A stretch of DNA of 64,000 nucleotides from Palsa-504 sp963808315 (GTDB lineage Bacteria; Actinomycetota; Actinomycetes; Streptosporangiales; Streptosporangiaceae): positions 62,001 through 126,000 of the forward strand of contig CAWEFK010000047.1 of NCBI GenBank assembly GCA_963808315.1, read 5' to 3'. Positions 28,165 to 36,976 of this stretch are shown here, piece by piece (the stretch's first letter is position 1; every line of letters begins with the position of its first letter). The notes beneath the pieces were generated by a model. It worked only from the letters and a program-made list of their open reading frames with translations, was not told the origin of the DNA and did not search any database. A program made the translations under genes and the position numbers.

Positions 28165-28869
28165 ATGCCTCGTTGCGGTGCGCCTACTGAAGACGGTACT
28201 CCGTGCCGTCGCCTCATCAAGAACACGGATGAACACTGTTATCAGCATCGCGAACCCAAAGCTGCACCACCAGGACCGCGGCTCCATCCCCCACCGTCGC
28301 GACGCAAGATAGCGCTCGCAATAAGTCTGGTAGCTGGCGCCACAATCGGAACCGTCACCATCACCACATCTTTGACTGGAGCCTCTTCCGGGGCAGCACC
28401 ATAACAGTTCAGGCAAAAGCCGACGTTACTCACGTAATCACGGCACTTTCGGCGCTCGGGTTCCGCGACACTGCCCATTCCATCAATTACAGCGGCACAG
28501 ACTGTGCAGTAGCCGCTACTAATGAGGTCCGGCAGTTCTTTATCCGCCATCCCTGTAAAGAGTACGCGAGCGCCATCGTGACAAACTCCAGCCATGGAAT
28601 CACCACCAAGGTCCGGTTCATGGGTCACCATGCCTACTCTTTTTGTTGCTAGCCAGTACAAAGCGCTGGTCGATACCTTCGGAACCGGCAATCCTCCAGG
28701 GCAACCACTTACGTTTGACGGGCGTTGTTATGCCTCTGGCCAGAACGGCACCACTGTGTGGGCCGAACAAATTGAGCCGACAGGGCAAGTTTATGCTGAC
28801 CGAAAAATCCTGCAAGCAGCTGCCCCCGTTTCGCTTACTTCCAGCAACCTGCAGAATTGTATTCGCTAA
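28165..28869 (+). CDS. Zinc-motif/single-TM/extracellular-domain protein, two frame breaks
   Basis: The N-terminus (ATG 28165) has a small Cys/His motif, CGAPTEDGTPC then CYQH, typical of short zinc-binding modules, followed by a membrane helix (KIALAISLVAGATIGTVTI). After about 28400 the reading moves to another frame (VTHVITALSALGFRDT; VRQFFIRHPCKEYASAIV) and after about 28615 to a third (SWVTMPTLFVASQYKALVDT to QILQAAAP-type end at 28869). These join into one protein: a cytoplasmic zinc motif, one membrane pass and an extracellular domain with conserved Cys. Function is unknown. Either the gene is decaying or two indels are present. Confidence 0.5.
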
Positions 28870-29344
28870 TGCAACCTCACGCATATCCCAAATAACCCCC
28901 GCACATCGGCTGTACAGCACGACGCCCGCAGGTGCGGGCGCTGTGCGACGCGTTTCCGGCCCGGTCTCCCCCGCCTGCGAAGACAGGTGGCGGTGGGCCG
29001 CCTCCGTGCTCCTGACCTCACTCCCTCAACAAGACAAGAGAGCGAGGTCAGGAACACTACGGCTCAACTACAGAGTAAACAGACAAAAGGAGAGACCAAT
29101 CCGGAAACGCACTGGGGGAACACCCGGAACCCCCCCGCCCCCGAAAAACACGGCCCGGTTCCAGGTTTTCCCCCAGACCCCCATTCCTGCCTCCCCGACA
29201 AGCAACGACGGACCTAGCCGCACCCATGACCGGGGAAATAGCACAGCACCGGCCGCGCATACCGCGCCGCGCCTGCCGGACGAGGAAACCTGCAAGGGAA
29301 CCAGGGGAACCCGGGAACCCCCCAAAGCCCGGTTCCCCGGGTTC
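28870..29344. other. Non-coding region with several inverted repeats
   Basis: No gene seen. Hairpins: CGCCCGCA/TGCGGGCG at 28923-28940; a 14-bp stem with one mismatch (29010-29023 with 29040-29053); and GGGGAACCCGGG (29304-29315) with CCCGGGTTCCCC (29336-29347), directly beside the insertion site of the ISAs1 element. Confidence 0.5.
28923..28940. terminator. Hairpin after the broken gene
   Basis: An 8-base perfect inverted repeat CGCCCGCA/TGCGGGCG lies about 55 bases past the stop at 28869; a plausible terminator without a T-run. Confidence 0.4.
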
Positions 29345-29354
29345 CCCCGGACCC
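29345..29354. repeat. 10-bp target duplication, left copy
   Basis: CCCCGGACCC immediately outside the left end of the insertion sequence, identical to 30639-30648. Perfect identity suggests a fairly recent insertion. Confidence 0.85.
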
Positions 29355-30638
29355 CAGGGACACGGCAAAGTCGCGTTCATGCAGCTTGAAGCAGCTTTAG
29401 CGTTCGCTGCGGATCGCGGGCATGGTAGCGGTTGGCCGCAGCGAGATTGGCGTGGCCGTCCAGGCGCAGGATGCTGATGGCCAGGCTGCGCAGCGTTGCC
29501 ATGACGCGGGGCGCATTACCTGTCCTGACCAGGGATTTGTCTTCCTGGTAGGTGACGTCGCGGACCCAGTGGAGCTTGTTCTCTATGTCCCAGTGGCTGC
29601 GGACCCAGGCGGCCAGGGTGGCCGGGATCGGCGTCGCGGTCGCTGGTGATCAGGTAGACGACCTCGACGGTCTTCTTGCCCTTCCTCGTGACCGTGCGGC
29701 GCAGCTGCGCGACCTGGGCGGCGCCGTCGAACCCGATCCAGGCCGGCGCCAGCGCCACCTTGATCGTGCGGCGGGCCCGGCGCCCGTGGTCCGTGCTCAC
29801 GGACGAGACGGCGGGGATGCGGGCCCAGGGCAGCTTCTTGAGCTGCCGGTACAGCGTCGGCATGTTGCCTTTGACGGTCATCACGTAGTCCGCGCCCCGG
29901 CCGAGGATGACTTGCGCGGTGTCACTCTGCGTGTGCATTGCGTCGATCGTGATCACCGCGGCGGCCAGGCCGGCGAATGCTTTCAGCAGGTCCCGCACCG
30001 CGGGAATCTCGTTGCGACTTCGCGTCCACGGCGACCTGGCCGAGGACCGCGCCGATGCCGTGCGCCAGGGCCGCGACCAGGTGCGGGGCCTTCCCGTCCT
30101 TGTTCTTCGCGCCGCGGACGGTCTTGCCGTCGATGGCGATGACCAGCCGGCCGCCGGCCGCACCGCCCTGGTCCACAGCCAGGCCCGAGGACCCGGTCGA
30201 GCACATCGGGGCTGACCAGGGCGAAGGCGCGCCGGAAGGTGGATTCCTCCGCCGGGCCGCGGGCCGCGCCGAGCACGGCCAGGGCCTCCGGGCCGGCGTC
30301 GGCGGCCCACTGCCCGATCGCGGCGAATGACCGCGACCCCGCGATCACCGCCGCGATCCCGACGGCGAGCAGCCCGGCCAGCGCATGCCGGCGCCCGCGC
30401 CTCTTCCGCGGATCCGGGACCTGGGCAAGGAGATCGAGCAGGTACTGGCTGCGGGCAGCCGGGATAGGCGAAGATGTCATCGGCGGGCGGGCGTCCCTCG
30501 TGGCAGAAGATGGTGAGCGTAGGAACTTCCATCGTTCCGCCCGGGCACCGCCCGCCACCTGAAGGCACGCCGGACACATCATCCACTGTTATGACATCGC
30601 AGGTCACAGCCTCACGTCACGACTTTGCCGTGTCCCTG
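29355..30638 (-). mobile_element. ISAs1-family insertion sequence, complete ends
   Basis: A 1,284-bp element. The left end reads CAGGGACACGGCAAAGTCG from 29355; the right end, read inward from 30638, is identical for these 19 bases. The 10 bases outside each end are the same, CCCCGGACCC (29345-29354 and 30639-30648), a perfect target duplication of a length usual for ISAs1. One transposase gene fills the element on the minus strand. It interrupts a GC-rich palindromic stretch with no obvious gene. Confidence 0.88.
29377..30480 (-). pseudogene. ISAs1-family transposase, three frame breaks
   Basis: Start ATG 30480 gives the ISAs1 opening (YLLDLLAQVPDPRKRRGRRH), then the N-terminal domain (LLAVGIAAVIAGSRSFAAIG). 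The frame breaks near 30190, after which VIAIDGKTVRGAKN carries the first catalytic Asp. It breaks again near 30010 (VRDLLKAFAGLAAAVITIDAMHTQ, second Asp) and near 29640, after which WVRSHWDIENKLHWVRDVTYQEDKS contains the catalytic Glu. It ends RTLKLLQAA with stop 29377-29379. All DDE segments survive at the expected order and spacing; only the frame is interrupted. Confidence 0.85.
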
Positions 30639-30648
30639 CCCCGGACCC
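30639..30648. repeat. 10-bp target duplication, right copy
   Basis: CCCCGGACCC immediately outside the right end of the insertion sequence, matching 29345-29354. Confidence 0.85.
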
Positions 30649-30864
30649 CCTCCCGCCCTTCCCCCAGCCCGAGGGCGCGCTGCGCGCGCCACACACGACT
30701 CCCATACCGCGCCGACCCCGGCCGCCACGGAACCAGCAGGCCGCCCGCCGATACCCCAGCACCCCGCCGGCGCCGCCAGCCGGAAAGCGCCCAGACACGC
30801 TGAAGGGGACACCCTCAGCACCAGGGCGCGCCCCCCTGCGCGTGCCAGCAGGCCGGACCGGGCG

Positions 30865-31056
30865 CTACCCGCCCGCCTTCACCTGACCCGCGAACCTGCG
30901 CCACGCCGCCAGGCTGAACCGCAGCACCGGCCCGGAACGATCCTTCGTGTCACGCACCATGATCATGCGCGCAGCGTCACCGACCTCGACGCAGTTACCG
31001 CCGCCGTTGCCGGTATAACTGGACGTCCGCCACCCCGGCTTCACGTTGCCTTCCAT
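30865..31056 (-). CDS. DUF397 protein
   Basis: A 63-residue protein with the DUF397 signature W-R-T-S-S-Y-T-G-N-G-G-G-N-C-V-E-V followed by VRDTKDRSGPVLRFS and an AWRRF end. DUF397 proteins occur in actinomycetes as partners of XRE-DUF5753 regulators (the WhiJ-type pairs of Streptomyces), where they modulate DNA binding. Here the start ATG 31056 overlaps the end of such a regulator by 16 bases, so the two are co-expressed. Confidence 0.85.
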   Translation of the reverse strand: MEGNVKPGWRTSSYTGNGGGNCVEVGDAARMIMVRDTKDRSGPVLRFSLAAWRRFAGQVKAGG

Positions 31057-31859
31057 TGCTCCGCAGCTTTCAAGATGAGATCCCGTGAGGCGTCACGGGA
31101 CAGCGCGTCACCACGCACCCGGTTGAACGCTACCCGGTGCTTGCGTACCAGCGACCGGTTCTCCGTCGTCTGATCTTCCACGCCGTCCATCCGCAGCGTG
31201 TCAGGCATGCTATCGGCACCGGCAATATCGAACGCCCCGCCGATACCAGCGTTCGCGCCCTTACCCGCCGGAACCACCTGCACCACGATGCTAGGCCGCA
31301 GCGACATCTCCGCCGCGTGAACCAGCGTGTCGTGCATGATCGCGGACGTGCCGATCAGGCGATGCAGCACCGCCTCATCAAGCACCACCGTCACATCAGG
31401 AGGATCGGCACGATCGAAGATCGCCTGACGGTCAAGCCGCGCACTCACCAGCGCGTCTATCGCCTCGTCTGAAATATCCGTCTGCTGCGCCAACAGCAGG
31501 ACACGGGCATAGGCGGCAGTCTGAAGCAAGCCAGGTATCACGATCGGTGACCAGATGAGCAGAGACTGCGCTGCGCGCTCAGCTTCCAGGTAATCCTCGA
31601 ACCACGCCGGCACCGGGCCGTCAGAGGCCCGCGCCAGATCCGCCAGCCGCTGGTAATGCTCGACGTCGATACTGCACGCCTGAGCCCACGCCGTCAGCAC
31701 CGGATCACTCGGGACACGATCACCGGACTCGGCCTTGGCCACCGTGGTGCGCTCAAACCCCAGGCGATCCGCCAGCACCTGCTGCGAGCTGAACCCAGCC
31801 GCCACCCGCGCACGGCACAGCTCCCTGCCCAGAAACTCACGTGGCGTCATCGGTGGCAT
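31041..31859 (-). CDS. XRE-family regulator with DUF5753 domain (WhiJ-like)
   Basis: A 272-residue DNA-binding protein. Residues 8-65 form a helix-turn-helix (LCRARVAAGFSSQQVLADRL, FERTTVAKAESGDRVPSDPV). Residues 95-265 are a DUF5753 domain with its usual LLIWSPIVIPGLLQTAAYAR opening and the RQAIFDR and DEAVLHRLIG motifs. It is followed by, and overlaps, the DUF397 gene. Such pairs act in developmental or stress control. The HATPase gene on the other strand starts about 120 bases away, which makes this a typical regulatory module. Confidence 0.88.
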   Translation of the reverse strand: MPPMTPREFLGRELCRARVAAGFSSQQVLADRLGFERTTVAKAESGDRVPSDPVLTAWAQACSIDVEHYQRLADLARASDGPVPAWFEDYLEAERAAQSLLIWSPIVIPGLLQTAAYARVLLLAQQTDISDEAIDALVSARLDRQAIFDRADPPDVTVVLDEAVLHRLIGTSAIMHDTLVHAAEMSLRPSIVVQVVPAGKGANAGIGGAFDIAGADSMPDTLRMDGVEDQTTENRSLVRKHRVAFNRVRGDALSRDASRDLILKAAEQWKAT

Positions 31860-31980
31860 CCCGTCCCGGCCCAGTGCCCGATAGTGGCACCCAGCCGCGC
31901 CACCCTCCCGATTCTGTCACCACCCTGGCAAGTTAAGAAGCGATCACACCCAGCCATCCCCTCAGCCAGGAACACGCCCT

Positions 31981-32478
31981 ATGGAACCAGCAACTGCCCA
32001 GCCGCCAGATACCCATCCCCGGACCCGCCTCCGAGCCGAACCGGACAGCCGCCCGCACGAGCCGGGCCACCCGGTCAGCGACCCACCGAAGACCCCGGCC
32101 GCACCGGGCTACACCAGCACATTCGGCGGACGGGCCGAGGAAGCCAGCCGTGTCCGCCGCGAAATCGCGGGCTACCTGGGGAACTGCCCGGCCACCGCCG
32201 ACATGGTGCTCATCGCCAGCGAACTTGCCGCCAACAGCATCCTGCACACGCGCTCGCGCGGGCAAACGTTCCGGGTCAGCTGCGAGGTGTCCCCCGGCAC
32301 CGCCCTGATCGAAGTCCAGGACATGGGCGGCCCGTGGCGGCCCAGGAAACCCGATGACCGGCCCCACGGCCTCGCCATCGTGGCAGCGCTCACCGGACCC
32401 GGCGGGTGGGGAACACACGCCACCGGCACCGGGGACCGCGTCACCTGGGCCCGGCTATCCTGGGAGCCGGGCGCGTGA
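31981..32478 (+). CDS. ATP-binding protein, RsbW/anti-sigma-like HATPase
   Basis: A 165-residue protein with a disordered Pro-rich N-terminus (1-45) and a GHKL ATPase domain. The N box is in LIASELAANSILHTRSRG, the G1 box in EVQDMGGPW and the G2 region in RPHGLAIVAAL. It is a single-domain serine kinase/anti-sigma type seen in many copies in actinomycetes. No antagonist or sigma gene is adjacent. Its stop overlaps the GTG start of the next gene. Confidence 0.82.
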   Translation: MEPATAQPPDTHPRTRLRAEPDSRPHEPGHPVSDPPKTPAAPGYTSTFGGRAEEASRVRREIAGYLGNCPATADMVLIASELAANSILHTRSRGQTFRVSCEVSPGTALIEVQDMGGPWRPRKPDDRPHGLAIVAALTGPGGWGTHATGTGDRVTWARLSWEPGA

Positions 32479-32843
32479 CCCGCAAGATCCCGGCGGAGCA
32501 GTGCGCTGTCATCGGCGCGAACCTCCGCACCCTGCGCCAGCGCAACGGCTGGACCCAGGCCCGGCTCGGCCAGCTGATGGGCTGGGACACCTCCACCGTG
32601 TGCGCCGCCGAAGGCCACCGCAGCGGCCGGCAACGCGGCTTCACCACCGGAGAAATCATCCGGCTCGCCGCCGTACTCGGCATCCCCCCAGCCCAGCTCA
32701 CCACGCGGTGCGCCACCTGCGGCGGCCACCCCCCAGCCGGATACGCCTGCCTGGCCTGCGGAGCCGTATCCGGCCCCGGCCGCCTGGCCGCCTCCGCTCC
32801 CGCCCCTCAAGAACAACCAGTCTACGCGGGGGCAGGCCGGTGA
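32475..32843 (+). CDS. XRE-family DNA-binding protein with Cys motif
   Basis: A 122-residue protein. Residues 8-72 are a helix-turn-helix (NLRTLRQRNGWTQARLGQLM, DTSTVCAAEGHRSGRQRGFT). A short zinc-ribbon-like segment follows (CATCGGHPPAGYACLACGA), with four Cys in two CxxC pairs. GTG 32475 overlaps the HATPase stop and the stop overlaps the next start, so three genes are translationally coupled. The Cys pairs may make DNA binding redox or metal responsive; this is inference. Confidence 0.78.
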   Translation: MTRKIPAEQCAVIGANLRTLRQRNGWTQARLGQLMGWDTSTVCAAEGHRSGRQRGFTTGEIIRLAAVLGIPPAQLTTRCATCGGHPPAGYACLACGAVSGPGRLAASAPAPQEQPVYAGAGR

Positions 32844-33130
32844 GCACCCGCGTGGACGGCGCGACCGTTCAGGTCATGGTCACCGTGCGCGCCACGCTCA
32901 GCGCCGGGCCGGTCCACCTCACGCTGTCCGCCCGCGAAGGCCCGGCACCGGGAACCTGGCGGTACAACCTCACCGACGGCGCGGACCACCGCGCGGCGGG
33001 CGGACGCGTCGCCGGGATGACCGGCCACATGGACGCACTCAGGTACGCTGCCGCGATCAGCGCGGCCGGGTACGAGCCCGGCACCGCCGAACGAGGCCTG
33101 CTGGAGCAGTTCGCCGCCAGCCAGGACTGA
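32840..33130 (+). CDS. Small hypothetical protein, third gene of the coupled operon
   Basis: A 96-residue soluble protein with no recognised domain. It opens with predicted beta strands (TVQVMVTVRATLSAGPVHLTL) and ends helical (ALRYAAAISAAGYEPGTAER). GTG 32840 overlaps the stop of the XRE gene. A strong hairpin follows the stop, so this is the last gene of the transcript. Confidence 0.6.
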   Translation: MSTRVDGATVQVMVTVRATLSAGPVHLTLSAREGPAPGTWRYNLTDGADHRAAGGRVAGMTGHMDALRYAAAISAAGYEPGTAERGLLEQFAASQD

Positions 33131-33150
33131 CCAGGGCGGATCCCCGCTGC

Positions 33151-33180
33151 GCTCACCAGGGCCGCCTCGCCCTGGTGAGC
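33151..33180 (+). terminator. Terminator hairpin
   Basis: GCTCACCAGGGC pairs perfectly with GCCCTGGTGAGC over a 6-base loop, 20 bases after the stop at 33130. No T-run follows. Confidence 0.65.
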
Positions 33181-33894
33181 CCTGGTTCCCAGTTCACCGC
33201 TACCGGCAGCGCCAGCAGCGGTGACAGATTCCTTACGGCTACCGCGCGGCGCTGCCGCACGCCGGAACCCTGACGCACAATCGTCACATACCGTGCCCAT
33301 CCGGGCACTCGTTGCACCTAACGTCTCGTGTGACTGCGGAGGGCGATGGGAATGCCCGCGGGACCGCCGTACCGCACCGGCCCGACGTGCCCGGCATCCG
33401 TCAGGGCCGGTGCCAGGTGTCGCTCTGTGCGGTTCTTTACCCACCTCCCAGGCGCGGGACCCTCGCCGGGCAAGTCCGGGAGGCCTGGCCGGACCAATCA
33501 GGGTCGGTCCGCAAGCGGCCCGGCCCCGCCAGCCAGCGTAAGGCCCCCCGGCCATGCCCGGCCCCGCACCAGGCAGGACACCGGCCAAACAACCGCCCGC
33601 CGCTCCCCGCCGCACCACCCCGCCCCGCCGCCCCCATGACCGCCAGAAACGAGGTGACCCGCCGAAATGCCCGGCACCGGGAAAGACCAGGAAAACCACA
33701 ACGGCCATTCACCGGGAATTGACAGCAGCGCCCGAGATGCCATCCCACCCGGCCGGAACCCGCGATCAGCCGCACCAATTACCGAGCCCGGAAATGTCCC
33801 TGACCAGGAAGAACACGGCAGTAATTCGCCGGGAATACTTAACGGGCCGCGCATTATCAGCTATAATATAGGGGAGGGGGAAAGGCCCGGCGGG
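33181..33894. other. Non-coding gap upstream of recombinase
   Basis: About 710 bases without a recognisable gene on either strand. A TATAAT at 33862-33867 and the purine-rich GGGGAGGGGG at 33871-33880 are candidate promoter and ribosome-site elements for the small gene at 33895. No attachment-site pair could be identified. Confidence 0.5.
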
Positions 33895-34017
33895 ATGAAA
33901 GTCCGGTTCAAGATCCGGGTCGAGACAGGGAAGAAAGCCGCCGCGCTGAACGCGCAGCAGGCCCAGGCAATCAAGGAGCTTTTGGAATGGGCGCGCCAGC
34001 ACAGAAAACACCCATGA
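33895..34017 (+). CDS. 40-residue basic helical protein upstream of recombinase
   Basis: A small basic protein, MKVRFKIRVETGKKAAALNA followed by QQAQAIKELLEWARQHRKHP, one strand and one amphipathic helix. ATG 33895 follows a purine-rich GGAGGGGG-AAAGG stretch. The stop overlaps the ATG of the serine recombinase (ATGA), so translation is coupled. Short genes of this kind often precede recombinases in actinomycete integrated elements; function unknown. Confidence 0.6.
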   Translation: MKVRFKIRVETGKKAAALNAQQAQAIKELLEWARQHRKHP

Positions 34018-35924
34018 GGCTCGTCGCCTCCCCATCCGGTCCCGCCGCCGCTGAACCAGTCCCCGTGGCGATCTTGGCCCGGACCTCCACCCGCATCCTC
34101 CAAGACCCCTACGCGTCGCTGTCCCGGCAGGTCCGCTCCTGCCAGGCGTGGCTGCCCGCAGGCTGGTACGTCGCCGGGTACTACTGGGACGTCGAATCCG
34201 GCAGCCATCGACCTGGAAGACCGCAGCCAGGGCGAGGCGTACCAGGAGTTCACCGCCGCCGGCATCCCCCGCGACGGGGGGATGGCGGACTTGCTCACCG
34301 AAGCCAAGGCCCCCGTCCCCCGGTTCGCCGCCGTCATCTGCGAAGACATCGAACGCAGCGCCCGCGACACCTTCAACGCGCTGAAACTGGAAAAAGAACT
34401 CTCCCGCCAGGGCGTCCCGCTGTTCGCCACCGACGAGCCCGCCTCCATCGAAGGGATCAACGCCACCACCGTCCTGGTCCGCCGGGTCAAGCAAGGAGTC
34501 GCGGAATGGTACCGGCTCCAGCTCAAGGAAAAAGCGTGGAAAGGACTGGAAGAACACGCCCTCGCCGGATGGAACACCGGCCCCGCCGCCTACGGGTACC
34601 TCGCCGAGAAAGTCCCCCACCCCGCCCCCGGCAAAGCGGCCCAGGGCATGACCAAAAGCCGCCTGCTCATGGACCCCGTACGCGGGCCCGTGGTCACCCA
34701 GATCTTTGAGTGGCGCGTCACCGGTCAGCTGTCCATCCCTGCGATCGTGGCCCGGCTCAACGCTGACCCCGCCGCCTACCCGGCCCTGGACTGCGCGGGG
34801 GTGGATCAAGCCGACCGTGGCCGCGATCCTGGCCAACCCGAAATACACCGGCCACATGGTCTTCGGCCGGACCCGCACCACCAGCACCGGCCGCAAAGCC
34901 CGGCCCGTCCCCCCCGAGCAGTGGATCTGGTCACCCCAGCCCGTCCACCCCCCGCTGGTGGACCGGGCGACCTGGGACCAAGCACAGCTCATCGGCGCGC
35001 AGCGCGGCAACGTCCGCGACCCCGAGATGCCCACCACCCAGCCCGGACGCCGGTACATCCTGCGATCCCGGATCCGCTGCCGGATCTGCCAGCGGCGCAT
35101 GCGCGGCATCGCACGGCCCGCCCGCACCGGGAAGATCTACCTCGACTGCACCTGCCCACACGACCCCGCCAACCGCCGCCACACCGCCGCCTACCCAGAC
35201 CACCCCCACGTCTGGTCCGCGAAGACACCCTCATCACCGCCCTGGCCGGGTTCTTCGACCAGTACATCTTCGGCCACGACCGCGCTGCGCTGCTGGCCGC
35301 CCTGCTCCCCGCCACCGACGCCGGGCACGCCGAAGCCCAGGCCCGCAAGATCGCGCACCTGCACATCCAGCTCCGCCGGATCGACACCGCCGAGCGCGGG
35401 CTGATCTCCGAACTGGAAGCACCCGCTGACCCCGGTGACCCGGCAGCCGCCGCCTACCGCGCCCGGATCCGCGCCCGCTACGCCGAGCTGTACACCGAAC
35501 GGACCAGCACCGAAACCGATCTCGCCGCCCTCCAGGCCACCGCCACCCCGGACAACGATCCCACCCTCCTGGACGAGCTGCCCACCCTCGCCGGGGCACT
35601 GCCCGGCGCCCCCGACCGGATCAAGCAAGCCCTGCTCACCGCGTTCGACATCAACGCCCTCTACAACAAAGACGACAACCAGGTCACCATCTGGGCCACC
35701 ATCACAGGAGATACCCCCGCACTGTCGCCGCCCTGCTCACCGACCCCGCACCGACGACGGCACCAGCCAGCCCGCCACCCCGCCCACCAGCCGGAACCCC
35801 ATTTCCCAGTCAGGACAAGGCACCCCAACAACACCCATGGACCATCGTCGTGCCTCGAAAGCGGGAGCAGCCCAGCACGGTGTGGCGGGCGAGGCGGCTG
35901 GTGTTCGAGGGAGGCCGCGGTTGA
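34014..35924 (+). pseudogene. Large serine recombinase, four frame breaks
   Basis: The resolvase domain starts at ATG 34014 with PVAILARTSTRILQDP, where the Ser after ART is the catalytic nucleophile. The reading shifts near 34200 (IDLEDRSQGEAYQEFTAAGI), near 34795 (GWIKPTVAAILANPKYTG, recombinase domain), near 35215 (EDTLITALAGFFDQYIFG) and near 35718 (TVAALLTDPAP), ending at TGA 35922-35924. A zinc ribbon (CRICQRRMRGI with CTC) precedes the coiled coil. All parts of a roughly 630-residue large serine integrase are present in order. It would integrate or excise a mobile element; att sites were not identified. Confidence 0.8.
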
Positions 35925-35956
35925 GCGCCTGGCCGGGGGCCGGTAACCTGCCGCTC

Positions 35957-36877
35957 ATGTCCTCGGCATGGCCAGCACTGTCCTATCGCACCTGGCAAGC
36001 GACGTGTGACACGCTGCACGCGCACACCCAGGTCCTCGGCAAGCTCGCGGCGAACCTCGCCCCGGCGGAGCCGCAACTGCAGCACGCGGCGCTGCGGCTG
36101 ACCGCCCGGGGGTGGGAAACGGCGCCGCTGCCCGCACCCGACGGCTCGGGATCGCTGGTCGTCGCGCTCGACCTGCATGTTCACGAGGCGGTGATCGAGC
36201 ACAGCGGCGGCCGGACCGAGCGGGTACCGCTCACCCCTGACCGGGCCGTCGGGCCGGTGACCCGGGAGGTGCTGGCGGCGGTCGGCCGGCTGGCCGGGCC
36301 GGTGGAGATCGACCCGACGCCGCAGGAAGTCTCGTGGACCGTACCGCTCGACCAGGACGAGGAGCACGCGCGGTACGACCCGGATCAGGTGGCCGCCTAC
36401 TTCACGGCGGCGACGCAGGCCGCGCTGGTGCTGGCGGCGTTCCGCGCGCCCTACCGCGGCCGCTCCACGCCCGTCAACGCGTGGTGGGGGTCGTTCGACC
36501 TGGCCGTGAGCCTGTTCTCGGGGGCGTCGGCCGATCCCCCCGCCAACGACTTCATCATGCGCAACGCGATGGACGCGCAGGAGGTCGCCGTCGGCTGGTG
36601 GCCCGGGGACGGGCGTCACGACCAGGCGGCGTTCTACGCCTACGCGCACCCGGCGCCCGACGGGTTCGCCCGGCTGACCCTGTCGCCCCCGGCCGCGCAC
36701 TGGGACGCCGGGCTCGGTGAGTACATCCTGGAGTGGGAGGACATCCGGTCAGAACCGGACCCGGCCGCGCTGGCCCTGGAGTTCGCCCGGAGCGCGTTCC
36801 GCCGGTCCTGCGCCGTCTGCGCCTGGGACATGACCCTGGCCGCGAGCGCCGACGGGACACCGCCGCCGGTCCGCTGA
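35957..36877 (+). CDS. DUF5996 family protein
   Basis: A 306-residue soluble protein. The opening WPALSYRTWQATCDTLHAHTQ, the central STPVNAWWGSFDLAVSLFSG and the GWWPGDGRHDQAAFYAYAHP segment are the hallmarks of DUF5996, a family of unknown function in soil bacteria. ATG 35957 starts it 32 bases after the recombinase stop. The frame is intact. The GC-rich composition returns to the chromosomal norm here. Confidence 0.78.
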   Translation: MSSAWPALSYRTWQATCDTLHAHTQVLGKLAANLAPAEPQLQHAALRLTARGWETAPLPAPDGSGSLVVALDLHVHEAVIEHSGGRTERVPLTPDRAVGPVTREVLAAVGRLAGPVEIDPTPQEVSWTVPLDQDEEHARYDPDQVAAYFTAATQAALVLAAFRAPYRGRSTPVNAWWGSFDLAVSLFSGASADPPANDFIMRNAMDAQEVAVGWWPGDGRHDQAAFYAYAHPAPDGFARLTLSPPAAHWDAGLGEYILEWEDIRSEPDPAALALEFARSAFRRSCAVCAWDMTLAASADGTPPPVR

Positions 36878-36976
36878 GCAGATCGCGTGATCGCATATTG
36901 AAGTCCCCGCTGACGCGTGATACAAGAATAGTGCGCGCGCATTTCATGTCACTTCTTGCCCTGATTGGGGTAACTC

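Noticed and set aside
28643..29389. 248-codon frame across the gap and into the IS end
   Set aside because: It covers the inverted repeats and the insertion-sequence end, with no domain and unusual composition.
30667..30690. Short GGCGCGC/GCGCGCC hairpin after the IS
   Set aside because: Such 7-bp GC hairpins are expected by chance at this composition and no gene end is nearby.
29345..35924. One integrated element from the IS to the recombinase
   Set aside because: No attachment-site pair or boundary was found; the IS has its own target duplication and so is a separate event.
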